Shown: positions 21,413 through 31,138, counted from the stretch's first letter. The stretch: 64,000 nucleotides of DNA from Deinococcus rubellus (GCF_025244745.1 NZ_CP104213.1:737501-801500); one strand, 5' to 3'. Made by a program: numbers and translations. Notes: generated by a model not told the origin, from the sequence alone.

Positions 21413-22315
21413 GTGAGCACCGACGGCCTGCGGCTGGACCTCTCCGAGTGTCAGGTGTATACGCTCAAGCTGGGGCTGCGCGAGACCACCGAGCGTCTAC
21501 GGCAGGCCGGGGTGCCCTCACCTGAAACCGACGCCCGCGAGATCATGCAGCGGGTCGCCAACCTCAGCCGCCTCGAATTGTTGATGCGGGGCGAGCAGCC
21601 CATCAAGGTGAGGCAATTACGACACCTCGAACAGCTCACCCGCCGCCGCGAGGCCCGCGAACCGCTCCAGTACCTGCTCAGTCCCATCGAATGGGCCGAC
21701 TTGCACCTGAACGTTTCGCCCGCTGCGCTGATTCCCCGTCCTGAAACGGAAGTGCTGCTCGCTCTGGCACTGCAAACCTTGCAGCGCTGGGCCGCTCCCC
21801 GCGTGCTGGAGGTGGGCACTGGAACGGGGGCGCTGGCGCTGGGCGTCAAGCAGGCCAGGCCGGAGGCCCAGGTCATGGGCAGCGACATCAGCCCGGAAGC
21901 GCTGGCCCTGGCCCGCCGAAATGCCCAGCTCAACAACCTAGATGTGGCGTTCGTGCAGGCCGATCTGCTGACTGGGCTGAGCGGTCCCTACGATCTGCTG
22001 CTCAGTAACCCGCCGTATCTGCCGGACACTGACCGGGCTGAGGCGCAGCCGGAAGTCAGTTTCGACCCGGAACTAGCCCTCTACAGCGGCCCCGACGGCC
22101 TCGATCTGGCCCGCCGAATGTGCCAGGACGCGCCGCGTGTGCTGGCTCCCGGCGGCACGCTCTGGCTCGAACTCGACCCGCGCAACGTGGAGGTGATGGC
22201 TGCCGAACTGCGTGCGGCAGGCTGGAGCGCCGAGGTTCATCCGGACCTGACCGGGCGGCAGCGTTTTCTGACGGCCAGGCAGGTTGGCGGCCGAGTCAAC
22301 CTGGACGGGCGCTGA
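21413..22315 (+). CDS. prmC: PrmC/HemK release factor glutamine methyltransferase
   Basis: Methylates the Gln of the GGQ motif in release factors 1 and 2. 300 aa from GTG 21413, which has GGTGGAGG upstream. Contains the N-terminal helical domain (PETDAREIMQRVANLSRLELLMRG), PLQYLL, SAM motif VLEVGTGTGALALGV and the diagnostic LLSNPPYLP. Confidence 0.94.
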   Translation: MSTDGLRLDLSECQVYTLKLGLRETTERLRQAGVPSPETDAREIMQRVANLSRLELLMRGEQPIKVRQLRHLEQLTRRREAREPLQYLLSPIEWADLHLNVSPAALIPRPETEVLLALALQTLQRWAAPRVLEVGTGTGALALGVKQARPEAQVMGSDISPEALALARRNAQLNNLDVAFVQADLLTGLSGPYDLLLSNPPYLPDTDRAEAQPEVSFDPELALYSGPDGLDLARRMCQDAPRVLAPGGTLWLELDPRNVEVMAAELRAAGWSAEVHPDLTGRQRFLTARQVGGRVNLDGR

Positions 22316-22318
22316 CTC

Positions 22319-22675
22319 TTACAGCAGCCGCTCCTGCCCCGGCGCGTCCTGGGGCCACCACTGGAACTGGCCCAGGTCGCATTTTCCGGCAGTATCGAAC
22401 ACCACGCCCTCGGCCACCAGCAAGCCGCGCTGAATATCGCCGAAGCCCAGCTTGTCGGTGCTGACCTTGCCCTGCGCGTTGATGACCCGCTGCCAGGGCA
22501 GATCGTGGCTCTCCAGCAGACCGTTCATCACGTACCCGACCTGCCGCGCCGCGCCCGGCTGCCCGGCGAGCAGGGCGAGTTGCCCGTAGGTCATGACCCG
22601 GCCCGGCGGAATCTGGGCCACCAGCGCCAGCACGCGGGCCTTGAAACCGGGAAGGTCCTGTTCTGAAAGGGTCAT
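22319..22675 (-). CDS. Alkyltransferase-like (ATL) protein, MGMT family
   Basis: 118 aa protein of the O6-alkylguanine DNA alkyltransferase family: VLALVAQIPPGRVMTYGQLALLAGQPGAARQVGYVM, then PWQRVINAQGKVS. The acceptor Cys of PCHRV is replaced by Trp (PWQRV), the hallmark of ATL proteins that bind alkylated bases and hand them to nucleotide excision repair without transferring the alkyl group. TAGACT (minus strand, 22683-22688) lies 7 bases ahead, favouring this start over a longer frame. Convergent with prmC. Confidence 0.9.
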   Translation of the reverse strand: MTLSEQDLPGFKARVLALVAQIPPGRVMTYGQLALLAGQPGAARQVGYVMNGLLESHDLPWQRVINAQGKVSTDKLGFGDIQRGLLVAEGVVFDTAGKCDLGQFQWWPQDAPGQERLL

Positions 22676-22826
22676 GCGCCGCAGTCTAGCGGGCGCAGCA
22701 CTCAGGACAGTGCTGAATCTGGAACTCCGGCAAAAAGTGCTGTGCTGAAGGCCCATTTGCCTATCTAACCATCATGTTCTGGGCGCGGCCGAACAGCTTC
22801 CCCGAACCCTGGCGCTAAGCTGCGGC

Positions 22827-23591
22827 ATGCTCAGTCTGGACGAACTCGACGCCCGGATTCGCGCTGCCCTGATGATTGACGCGCGGGTGTCGCACGCCCT
22901 GGCCTACGGCAGCCGCACCCAGCACCTGGACGGTGAGTGGCAAGGCGACGCCTACAGTGACCTCGAATATTACGCCTACCTGCGCCCCGGCGCGGTGATC
23001 AGTCCCCGCGCCTTTCTGGAAACGCTGACGCCGCTGCTGCTCTACGTCGTCAATCTGTTCGGCACCCCCAACGCCGTGACGCCGGAACTGCACCGGATTG
23101 AACTGCACGTGGTGGACGCCGCACAGATGTCCGACATCCTCGCCTGGCCCCTCACCCACGCTGACGTCGCCGCCATGCTGATCAAAGACGAAGGCGGTCA
23201 ACTCGCCCGCACCCTCGGCAAGTGGGCGGCGGGGCCGGACTGGACGCCGCAGGAGCCGCAACTCATCTATGATCAGGCGCTCAACTGGCTGACCTTCGCC
23301 TCGGCGGTGGCGGCCAGAGGAGAACTCCTGCGCGCTGCCGAGCTGCTGACCTGGGTGCGCGCTGCCCTGCTGCGGCTGGCCCGCTTTGCCCTCGGGCTCG
23401 TGCACCTGCGCGCCGAGACCCGCCGGGCCGAGCGCGATCTGGGCGGGTGGGCGCGGCGAATCGCGGATGTCGGCAGCGGCGCGGGCGAGGGTCTGCGGCG
23501 GGCGCTGGAGCTGTGCCGCGAACTGGCCGCCGCCCTCGGCCTGGAGCCGCGCGGCGGGTTGCTGGCGGCCCTGGAGGCGCGTGCTTGCTGA
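22827..23591 (+). CDS. Nucleotidyltransferase of the lincosamide-resistance (LnuB/F) type fold
   Basis: 254 aa. The N-terminal domain has the polymerase-beta-like pattern ALAYGSRTQHLDGEWQGDAYSDLEYYAYL (GS...D.E), followed by LYVVNLFGTPNAVTPELHRIELHVV, resembling Lnu(B)/Lnu(F) nucleotidyltransferases; the C-terminal half is helical. TAAGCT (22816-22821) lies 5 bases before the ATG. Resemblance is from memory of the family and does not establish drug resistance; a housekeeping substrate is equally possible. Confidence 0.6.
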   Translation: MLSLDELDARIRAALMIDARVSHALAYGSRTQHLDGEWQGDAYSDLEYYAYLRPGAVISPRAFLETLTPLLLYVVNLFGTPNAVTPELHRIELHVVDAAQMSDILAWPLTHADVAAMLIKDEGGQLARTLGKWAAGPDWTPQEPQLIYDQALNWLTFASAVAARGELLRAAELLTWVRAALLRLARFALGLVHLRAETRRAERDLGGWARRIADVGSGAGEGLRRALELCRELAAALGLEPRGGLLAALEARAC

Positions 23592-23656
23592 CGGTCTCAA
23601 CTTTCTCTCAACCTGGCGTTTACCCGCCCCCCGCCGCCGCCGGATAGTGTGGCGGC

Positions 23657-24199
23657 ATGGACACCACCGCACAGCACCGCGTCCGCGCCCGGCTCGTCAC
23701 GGGCAGCCTGGAGCGCACCGAGGACCATCCCGTTCCCTACAGCCTGGACATCGCCGCCGCGCCCAACCCCGACATTAGCACCCCGGAACTGGGGCCAGTG
23801 CTGCAACTGCGGGTGGTGCAGTGGCCCGAGGACCCCGAGCGCGAGCGCGAAATCCTCAAGACCTTCGTGCCCAATGCCTCGGCGCTGCGCCAGGCCGTGC
23901 TGGGCGCGCAGCAGGGCCAGCGCCACGACTTTCTCTACCCGGAAGAAGCGCCCAACTGGGGCGTCAGGATCGAGGGCATCGACGATCAGGGAACCCAGGA
24001 GGTGCTGCTGCGCCGCCTCGACCCCGACAGCGGCATCGGGGCCGACGACGCCTTCGCCCTGGAACCGCAGGATCTCCCGGCGCTGCTGGAGCACCTCGGC
24101 ACGGCCCGTATTGAGTTGCGCGAGGCCCGCCGCGAGTTTTTCAGCGACGGCGATGCTGATACCAACGACGGCCAGGTCACGGGCGAGGGCGGTCTCTGA
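23657..24199 (+). CDS. Uncharacterised acidic protein
   Basis: 180 aa, acidic, no signal peptide or membrane segment; I recognise no family. Features include LQLRVVQWPEDPEREREILKTFVPNASALRQAVLGAQQGQ and a C-terminus rich in Asp/Gly. TAGTGT (23645-23650) six bases before the ATG and codon use like its neighbours support a real gene. Between a nucleotidyltransferase and a TetR regulator. Function unknown. Confidence 0.7.
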   Translation: MDTTAQHRVRARLVTGSLERTEDHPVPYSLDIAAAPNPDISTPELGPVLQLRVVQWPEDPEREREILKTFVPNASALRQAVLGAQQGQRHDFLYPEEAPNWGVRIEGIDDQGTQEVLLRRLDPDSGIGADDAFALEPQDLPALLEHLGTARIELREARREFFSDGDADTNDGQVTGEGGL

Positions 24200-24292
24200 A
24201 CGGACTGGCCGATCACTCTGCGCCGCAGCCCACACTTCACCCAATCTCCATGAGGCACGGCGTTTAGCCTTCATTGGGCAAGCTCACGGGTC

Positions 24293-24306
24293 GTGAATCC
24301 CTTCAC
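24293..24306. promoter_or_regulatory. Possible operator GTGAA-N4-TTCAC
   Basis: A short inverted repeat about 35 bases before the TetR-family gene and just upstream of its -10-like TAGGGT (24329-24334), where an autorepressor would be expected to bind. Short enough to be chance. Confidence 0.25.
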
Positions 24307-24341
24307 AGTCAGCCGTCTGAGCATCCCGTAGGGTCGAAGTG

Positions 24342-24995
24342 ATGGCAACGCATCCGCCCCGCCCAGCCCGTGCCCGCAGCCCCGAAGAAAAACTCGTCCG
24401 CCGGGGCGACATTCTCCGCGCCGCCGAGCGCCTGTGGACCACCACCGCCTACGCCGACCTGAGCATGAACCAGGTTGCCCGTGAAGTGCAACTCGCCAAG
24501 GGCACCCTCTACCTCTATTTCGAGACCAAGGAGGAATTGTTCCTGGCGCTGCTCTCCGAGCACTATCAGGCCTGGTTCACCACGCTCGGCGCGCTGCTCG
24601 ACGAGAAGCGCCCCACCCGGCCCAACGACGTGGCCGACGTGATCACTGAGAGCCTCCGCGGCTTCGAGGCGATGCGGCGACTGCAACTGCTGCTCGGCAG
24701 CGTGCTGGAACGCAGCGAACTGGCGGTCAGCTTTCGTCAGCAGGTGCTGGCGCTGATGCAGACCGCCGCGCCCCGGTTGCCCTACCCGCCCGAGATGGCG
24801 ATACGGGTACTGGTCCATACCGACGCCCTGTGCGTGGGCTGGCAGCACCTGACCGAGGAGGCCCCGGCCCACCGCACGCTGCTGCTGCACCCCGAGTTGC
24901 AACCTTTGATGGTCAACTTCGAAAGGGAGCTGAACACCTCGCTGCGGGCGCTGCTGAACTATTTGCAGGCCGACGTGGCGCTCGCCAACGCCTGA
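24342..24995 (+). CDS. TetR-family transcriptional regulator
   Basis: 217 aa. N-terminal helix-turn-helix: GDILRAAERLWTTTAYADLSMNQVAREVQLAKGTLYLYFETKEELFLALL, a textbook TetR signature; the helical C-terminal ligand domain is unassigned. No adjacent efflux or catabolic operon shows its target. GTG at 24339 is an alternative start three bases upstream. Followed by a strong terminator. Confidence 0.92.
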   Translation: MATHPPRPARARSPEEKLVRRGDILRAAERLWTTTAYADLSMNQVAREVQLAKGTLYLYFETKEELFLALLSEHYQAWFTTLGALLDEKRPTRPNDVADVITESLRGFEAMRRLQLLLGSVLERSELAVSFRQQVLALMQTAAPRLPYPPEMAIRVLVHTDALCVGWQHLTEEAPAHRTLLLHPELQPLMVNFERELNTSLRALLNYLQADVALANA

Positions 24996-25013
24996 CCGCT
25001 TGACTCCACCCAG

Positions 25014-25040
25014 CCCCGGAGCACCCAGCCGGGGTTTTTT
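25014..25040 (+). terminator. Terminator after the TetR gene
   Basis: CCCCGG (25014-25019) pairs with CCGGGG (25029-25034), then TTTTTT. Confidence 0.8.
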
Positions 25041-25069
25041 CAGGTTGCTCATGGGTGGGCTGCCGCAAG

Positions 25070-25096
25070 AAAAAGCCGCCGAGTTTCCCCGGCGGC
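25070..25096 (-). terminator. Terminator after the DUF2171 gene
   Basis: On the minus strand GCCGCC(GGGG) at 25091-25096 pairs with GGCGGC at 25075-25080 and is followed by a T-run (A-run 25070-25074 on the plus strand). It converges with the TetR terminator. Confidence 0.8.
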
Positions 25097-25118
25097 CCCA
25101 TCTGATCCAGTTGTTGGG

Positions 25119-25385
25119 TTACTTGCTCTGCATCTTCAAATCGGCGCGGGCCTTCTCCAGGTATACGGCCACGGCGTCGGCGCTCTTGACGTCACTGAGA
25201 TTGATGTAGTGGTGCTGGCCGTCCTCGCTGTCGGTGCGGGTCAGCTTGATGCGGTCACCGTCGAGGTGATCGACCGTGCCGACATGCTCGCCGTTGACGT
25301 CCTTGACCTGAAGGTGCTCGGTGATCGAGTCGCGCAGTTCCTGGTCGAGGGCGGTATCCACCTGGCTCATATCGTTGTTGGTCAT
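25119..25385 (-). CDS. DUF2171 domain protein
   Basis: 88 aa small protein matching DUF2171 (PRC-barrel-like): DSITEHLQVKDVNGEHVGTVDHLDGDRIKLTRTDSEDGQHHYINLSDV. Such proteins are common stress-associated orphans in Deinococcus and proteobacteria; role unknown. TAGCCT (minus strand, 25392-25397) lies 6 bases before the ATG at 25385; MSQ at 25370 is an alternative. Confidence 0.85.
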   Translation of the reverse strand: MTNNDMSQVDTALDQELRDSITEHLQVKDVNGEHVGTVDHLDGDRIKLTRTDSEDGQHHYINLSDVKSADAVAVYLEKARADLKMQSK

Positions 25386-25431
25386 GCAGGCAGGCTACCC
25401 CTCCCACGCCAGTCCTTTCATGTGGGCAGCG

Positions 25432-26238
25432 TCAAGGCCACCTTGAGACAGGCGTGTTGAGGTCCGAGGAGAGGCGCTTCAGGGCGTCCAGGTCGGGATT
25501 GGTGAGCGCTGCGCCGACCCGCTCGGCAAACTGCGGGGGTGCATCTGGTACAGCCCCGGCCAGTGCCACCGCCCCCTTTTCGTTGGTCAGCCACACCTCG
25601 CCGCGTGCACAGAGGGTCTGCACCAGTGCCATCACCGCCTGATAGGCGCAGCCCTGGGCGTAGTGAATGTCGCCGCGTTGCTGGCCTTTGGCCGCGCCGT
25701 AGAGCCAGAACTCTGGCTGCCAGTCGTAGTGGGCAATCAGCGCCGCCTTGAGTGCAGGTGGATAGTTGCCCAGTCGTTCACGCAGCGCTGAGAGTTCGCC
25801 GCCGTCAAACAGAATCTGGCTCAGTGCCAGTTCCGCCGCGTAGTGGTGGCTGTGGACGCCGTGCGGGTGGCCCGGCTGGGCGTGCAGCTTGATGTGGCCC
25901 GCCAGGGCATCGTCCACACTGCGCTTGACCCGCCCCAGCTCGCGGTAGATGAAGTCCACCCGTTGCCCCCGCACCGTCAGCCACGCGCCGCCGTCCACCC
26001 AGGGTCCCCAGCCGCCCGGTGGGGTGGCCTCGGCGGTTCCGGCGTCGTCCAGCTCGCGGCACAGTTGATTCAGCACGGTCAGATCAAGGGGCGTTTCGGC
26101 CCGGTAGTACAGGCCAAGATCAATATCCGAGTCCGGCTGGGCTGCGCCTCGTGCGCGTGAGCCGCCCAGCGTGACGGCCTGCACGCCGGGAATCTGGGCG
26201 AGGCGTGCGGCGAGCGTGTGGGTGAGATCAGGCGACAT
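25432..26238 (-). CDS. Nucleotidyltransferase-domain protein
   Basis: 268 aa with the pol-beta-type motif [22 protein letters not shown] (GS...DxD), a third acidic residue likely in QRVDFIYRE, and a helical C-terminal domain. Resembles aminoglycoside adenylyltransferase-like and DUF4037-like proteins; substrate unknown. The start at ATG 26238 is chosen because TAGAGT (26244-26249) lies 5 bases upstream. Divergent from proS. A different family from the nucleotidyltransferase at 22827. Confidence 0.75.
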   Translation of the reverse strand: MSPDLTHTLAARLAQIPGVQAVTLGGSRARGAAQPDSDIDLGLYYRAETPLDLTVLNQLCRELDDAGTAEATPPGGWGPWVDGGAWLTVRGQRVDFIYRELGRVKRSVDDALAGHIKLHAQPGHPHGVHSHHYAAELALSQILFDGGELSALRERLGNYPPALKAALIAHYDWQPEFWLYGAAKGQQRGDIHYAQGCAYQAVMALVQTLCARGEVWLTNEKGAVALAGAVPDAPPQFAERVGAALTNPDLDALKRLSSDLNTPVSRWP

Positions 26239-26311
26239 GCCCAACTCTAGCCAGCTTGTTCTGCATGCGCCTCGGCCATGCGGCGTATCTCCCCGCCCCC
26301 ACCGACCTTGC

Positions 26312-26317
26312 TACCAT
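26312..26317 (+). promoter_or_regulatory. proS -10 element
   Basis: TACCAT 7 bases before ATG 26325; it overlaps an in-frame ATG at 26316 and so favours the downstream start. Confidence 0.45.
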
Positions 26318-26324
26318 GCAGCTT

Positions 26325-27821
<1,497 letters not shown>

Positions 27822-27841
27822 GAGCTGCTTAAGCCTGTGCT

Positions 27842-27871
27842 GGATACGCCATGAGAGGCAGGGGCGTATCC
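27842..27871. repeat. Perfect 9-bp stem-loop downstream of proS
   Basis: GGATACGCC (27842-27850) and GGCGTATCC (27863-27871) around a 12-base loop, 20 bases after the proS stop. No T-run, so a 3' end stabiliser, Rho-linked site or protein operator are options. The rest of the 267-base gap (27822-28088) shows no reading frame worth calling. Confidence 0.5.
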
Positions 27872-28076
27872 CTGAGTCTGGGGCTACCGAGAGCGATTTG
27901 AGCCTGCGTAAATGTCCCAGGTTTGAGTGAGGGGCGGGCTGGCGTGCCCAGCGGCCAGGTTCCCTACGGGAGGAGAGGCGTCCTTGTGGGCGTCCGTTCT
28001 ACTCAAGGTGTTGCTGGTGATCCATGACCCTGAGTGCCGGGAACCGGGGTTCATAAAACGGCGCTGGGCAACCCGC

Positions 28077-28082
28077 TAAGCT
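28077..28082 (+). promoter_or_regulatory. -10 element of the DUF1345 gene
   Basis: TAAGCT followed by GAGCGT and the ATG: a six-base gap, the leaderless arrangement repeated at 34918-34923. Confidence 0.5.
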
Positions 28083-28088
28083 GAGCGT

Positions 28089-28772
28089 ATGACTGCCGCT
28101 CCGCTGCCTCCTGTTCGCACACAAGCGCCCCAGCGTCTCCTGCTCTCGCTTGGCCTGGGGGTGGCGGCCTGGCTGCTGTGCGCCGCCGTGCCGTATCCCG
28201 CCGCCTGGAAGCATTTTCCCTGGGAACTGCGCGCCCTCATCGGCTGGCTGGTCTTTTCTGCCAGTTACCTGATCTCGTCGTGGCGCATTATTTTCGCGGT
28301 CAACAGCGGCTGGATTCGTGAGCTGGCCCAGCAGGAAGACAACGGCAGGCGGGCGTCGGGCGTCATTGCCATCATCACGTCGCTGATCAGTCTGGCGGGC
28401 GTCATGTTTGCCCTGTCGCGCGCCGGGAATCTCAAGCAGGAGCCGCTGCTTGAAGCCCTGCTGATCGGTGCGGGCCTGCTCAGTGTGGCCCTGTCGTGGC
28501 TGGTCATCCAGACGGTCTACCTGTTTCGTTACGCCCACCTGTATTACGAAACGCCCGAAGGCGGCGTGCAATTTCCGGATACCCCCGAACCCGATTATCT
28601 GGACTTTGCTTACCTGTCGTTTACCATCGGCATGACCTATCAGGTGTCTGATACCGATTTGAATCAGCGCTCCATGCGGCGGCTGCTGACGGGACACTCG
28701 CTGATTTCTTACGTTTACGGTGTGGTCATCATCGCCCTGGCCATCAGCGTCGTCAGCAGCGTGCTGTCCTGA
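28089..28772 (+). CDS. DUF1345 family membrane protein
   Basis: 227 aa inner-membrane protein with about five hydrophobic helices (residues about 19-38, 47-68, 92-108, 125-147, 200-225) and the family's hallmark YLDFAYLSFTIGMTYQVSDTDL near the C-terminus, reminiscent of the two-pore channel-like DUF1345 signature. Function unknown. Followed closely by the 2-phosphoglycerate-kinase-like gene, which has its own -10 box. Confidence 0.85.
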   Translation: MTAAPLPPVRTQAPQRLLLSLGLGVAAWLLCAAVPYPAAWKHFPWELRALIGWLVFSASYLISSWRIIFAVNSGWIRELAQQEDNGRRASGVIAIITSLISLAGVMFALSRAGNLKQEPLLEALLIGAGLLSVALSWLVIQTVYLFRYAHLYYETPEGGVQFPDTPEPDYLDFAYLSFTIGMTYQVSDTDLNQRSMRRLLTGHSLISYVYGVVIIALAISVVSSVLS

Positions 28773-28845
28773 AGGTCGGGCGGATTGTTGTCAGGGGGAT
28801 GTCAGCCCACCGGAAGAATTTCCAGCATTTCCGGGCGTAAGCGTT

Positions 28846-28851
28846 TAGAAT
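28846..28851 (+). promoter_or_regulatory. -10 element of the 2PGK-like gene
   Basis: TAGAAT eight bases before GTG 28860, which decides that start over the upstream in-frame codon at 28785. Confidence 0.55.
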
Positions 28852-28859
28852 GCGGCCCA

Positions 28860-30380
28860 GTGACGCGGGAACTTCAAATTGGAGCTGCCGGGAGGCAGTG
28901 GCCGTTTAGCCGGGGACTGGTGGCCGAATCGGTGCTCAACGCGGGCGCTTCGCCGGAAGTGGCGGCGGCGGTGGCCCGGCGGGTCGAGGCCCAGTTGCGG
29001 GCCGGGCGGCGCAGCAGCATTTCCACGGTGCAGCTCAAGGTCCTGCTGGTGGAGGTGGCCCAGGACATCGGCGGCCCGGCGCTGTCGGCCTCCACCCAGC
29101 GGCAGACCGCTGCCTTCGAGGACATTCTGGTCACCGCCAAAAAGGGTGAGCTGCCGTTCTCGCGTGGGGTCCTGGCGCGCAGCCTGGAAGATACCGGCCT
29201 GTCGCCGCGCGAGGCCTACGCGGTGGCCAGCCAGATCGATCTGCGGCTGCGTCAGCAGGGGGTCCGGTCGCTGAGCGTCGCAGAGATCGACGACCTCACC
29301 GAGCGCACCCTGCAAGACCTCTACGGCGAGCAGCTCAAGCTGACCTACCGTTTTCTGCGCGAGAACCGGGGCCGTCTGGGGGTCATGGGCAGCGGCGGCG
29401 ACGCGCCCGCGCCGTTTTCCAAGGGTATTCTGACCCAGTCGTTGCTGGCCGCCGGGGTGCCGCCCGACTCGGCCCGCAAGGTGGCCCGCGTGACCCAGCG
29501 CCAGTTGCGCGGCGCGGAAGACCGACTGGTCGAGCGCCGGGTGATCCGCGAGCGGGTCGAGCAATTGCTGGAAGCGGAAGTGGGGCCGGAGGTGGCGGCG
29601 CGCTACCGCCTGCTGCAGGTCATCCGCCACCCGCCGCGCCCGCTGGTCATTTTGCTGGGCGGCGTCAGCGGCACCGGCAAGAGCTACCTGGCCGCCGAGA
29701 TCGCTTACCGGCTGGGCATCGCCCGCGTGGTCAGCACCGACAGCATCAGAGAAGTGATGCGCTCGATGGTGTCTCCGGCCCTGCTGCCCACCCTGCATGC
29801 CTCGACCTTCAGTGCCTGGCAGGCGCTGGTCGATCCCAACGCCGAGCAGCCCGACCACCCCAGCACCGAGGCGCTGCTGGCCGGGTTCCGTGAGCAGGTG
29901 CAGCAGGTCAGCGTGGGCCTCGACGCCGTGGTGCGCCGCAGCATCGAGGAGGGCATGAGCGTGGTGCTGGAGGGCGTGCATCTGGTGCCGGGGTACCTCA
30001 GCGCCCGGCACGGGGCCATCGTGATCCCGATGCTGGTGACCTTGCCCGACGAGGACGAACACCGCCGCCACTTCGAGTCCCGCGACAAGCAGACCACCCA
30101 GAGCCGCCCACTGCACCGCTACATGCGCTACTTCGAGGAAATCCGGGCCATGCAGGACGATCTGGAAGCGCTGGCCCGGCGGCTGGACGTGCCGCTGCTC
30201 GACAGCCTGTCGATTGACGAATCCGCCGATCAGGCCGTGGACGTGGTGATGCGCCGCCTGCTGACCGAGCTGTCGCCTGCCGAGCGCCTGAACTTGCTGG
30301 GCCAGGAAGACCTGAGACTGGAGGAGATCGGGCTGGCGAAGGCCGCCGAACCGCTGGAGTCCGGGCGCAAGCTGCCCTGA
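28860..30380 (+). CDS. 2-phosphoglycerate kinase-like protein with three ATP-cone-like repeats
   Basis: 506 aa. The C-terminal half is a P-loop kinase: VILLGGVSGTGKSYLAAEIAYRLGIARVVSTDSIREVMR, then VVLEGVHLVPGYL and HRRHFESRDKQT, matching 2-phosphoglycerate kinase (2PGK), which in thermophilic methanogens makes 2,3-bisphosphoglycerate for the cyclic osmolyte. The N-terminal half carries three repeats headed WPFSRGLVAESV, LPFSRGVLARSL and APFSKGILTQSL, each resembling an ATP-cone. No cyclic 2,3-bisphosphoglycerate synthetase is visible nearby, so the metabolic role is open. Confidence 0.78.
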   Translation: MTRELQIGAAGRQWPFSRGLVAESVLNAGASPEVAAAVARRVEAQLRAGRRSSISTVQLKVLLVEVAQDIGGPALSASTQRQTAAFEDILVTAKKGELPFSRGVLARSLEDTGLSPREAYAVASQIDLRLRQQGVRSLSVAEIDDLTERTLQDLYGEQLKLTYRFLRENRGRLGVMGSGGDAPAPFSKGILTQSLLAAGVPPDSARKVARVTQRQLRGAEDRLVERRVIRERVEQLLEAEVGPEVAARYRLLQVIRHPPRPLVILLGGVSGTGKSYLAAEIAYRLGIARVVSTDSIREVMRSMVSPALLPTLHASTFSAWQALVDPNAEQPDHPSTEALLAGFREQVQQVSVGLDAVVRRSIEEGMSVVLEGVHLVPGYLSARHGAIVIPMLVTLPDEDEHRRHFESRDKQTTQSRPLHRYMRYFEEIRAMQDDLEALARRLDVPLLDSLSIDESADQAVDVVMRRLLTELSPAERLNLLGQEDLRLEEIGLAKAAEPLESGRKLP

Positions 30381-30387
30381 TCGGGGT

Positions 30388-31047
30388 TCAGCTCCCCAGA
30401 AACCGCCGCAGTTCGTCAATCGAGTGGCTGTTGCCGATCAGCACCAGCTTGTCGTGCGGGCGCAATTCTTCCTCGGCGCGCGGCGTGATCTCGATGCGTC
30501 CGCTGCGGTTGATGGCAATCACCTGCACCCCGAAGCGGTTACTCAGGTTGAGGTCCTTGAGAGTGCCGCGCAGCCGCTCATTGGCCTCGATCTCGACGAT
30601 GGCGTAGTCGCTGCCCAGGTCGAGCGTGTCCACGATATTGGGGGTGGCGATCTGGCGGGCCAGCCGCACGCCCATGTCGTGTTCGGGCCGGATCACCAGG
30701 TCCGCACCGACGCGCTCCAGCACGCGCCGGGCCATCTCGTCAATGGCCTTGCAGACCACGTACTGCGCGCCCAGGCTCTTGGCGTTCATGGTCGCCAGAA
30801 TGTTGGCCTGTACGTCGGTGCCAATACCCACGATCACCACGTCGAAGTCGGCCACGCCAATCGAGCGCAGCGCCCGCTCCTCGGTGGCGTCTAGAATGGC
30901 CGCGTGTGTGACCAGATTGAGCACCCGCTCGACGTTTTCTTCTTTCTGGTCCACGGCGACGACCTCGTGGCCCATCTCGTACAGGGTGGTCGCCACTGCC
31001 GTTCCGAAGCGGCCCAGGCCAATGACCAGGCATTGTTTGGCTTTCAT
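30388..31047 (-). CDS. ktrA: KtrA/TrkA potassium channel regulatory subunit (RCK)
   Basis: 219 aa cytoplasmic gating ring subunit: RCK_N domain with CLVIGLGRFGTAVATTLYEMGHEVVAVDQ (nucleotide-binding GxGxxG and acidic residue), and RCK_C domain from about 135. Binds ATP/ADP or NAD and opens the KtrB pore. It lies 91 bases downstream of ktrB, and its start codon is preceded on the minus strand by a C-rich tract complementary to a G-quadruplex motif. Confidence 0.93.
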   Translation of the reverse strand: MKAKQCLVIGLGRFGTAVATTLYEMGHEVVAVDQKEENVERVLNLVTHAAILDATEERALRSIGVADFDVVIVGIGTDVQANILATMNAKSLGAQYVVCKAIDEMARRVLERVGADLVIRPEHDMGVRLARQIATPNIVDTLDLGSDYAIVEIEANERLRGTLKDLNLSNRFGVQVIAINRSGRIEITPRAEEELRPHDKLVLIGNSHSIDELRRFLGS

Positions 31048-31053
31048 AGAAGT

Positions 31054-31081
31054 GGGGTGTGGGGTGCGGGGTGTGGGGTGT
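31054..31081 (+). repeat. Four 7-bp repeats forming a G-quadruplex motif
   Basis: Four tandem GGGGTGY units (31054-31060, 31061-31067, 31068-31074, 31075-31081) give four G4 tracts separated by 3-base loops, the classical intramolecular quadruplex pattern. It is on the strand opposite ktrA mRNA, starting 7 bases from the ktrA start codon. Confidence 0.88.
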
Positions 31082-31138
31082 GCGAAGGAAGCTGGGGCAT
31101 CTAGAACTGGAGTCTAGGGCATTTGGAGAAAGGTGGGA

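Noticed and set aside
28785..28859. 25-residue N-terminal extension of the 2PGK-like protein
   Set aside because: The TAGAAT box lies inside it, so the GTG at 28860 is the likely start.
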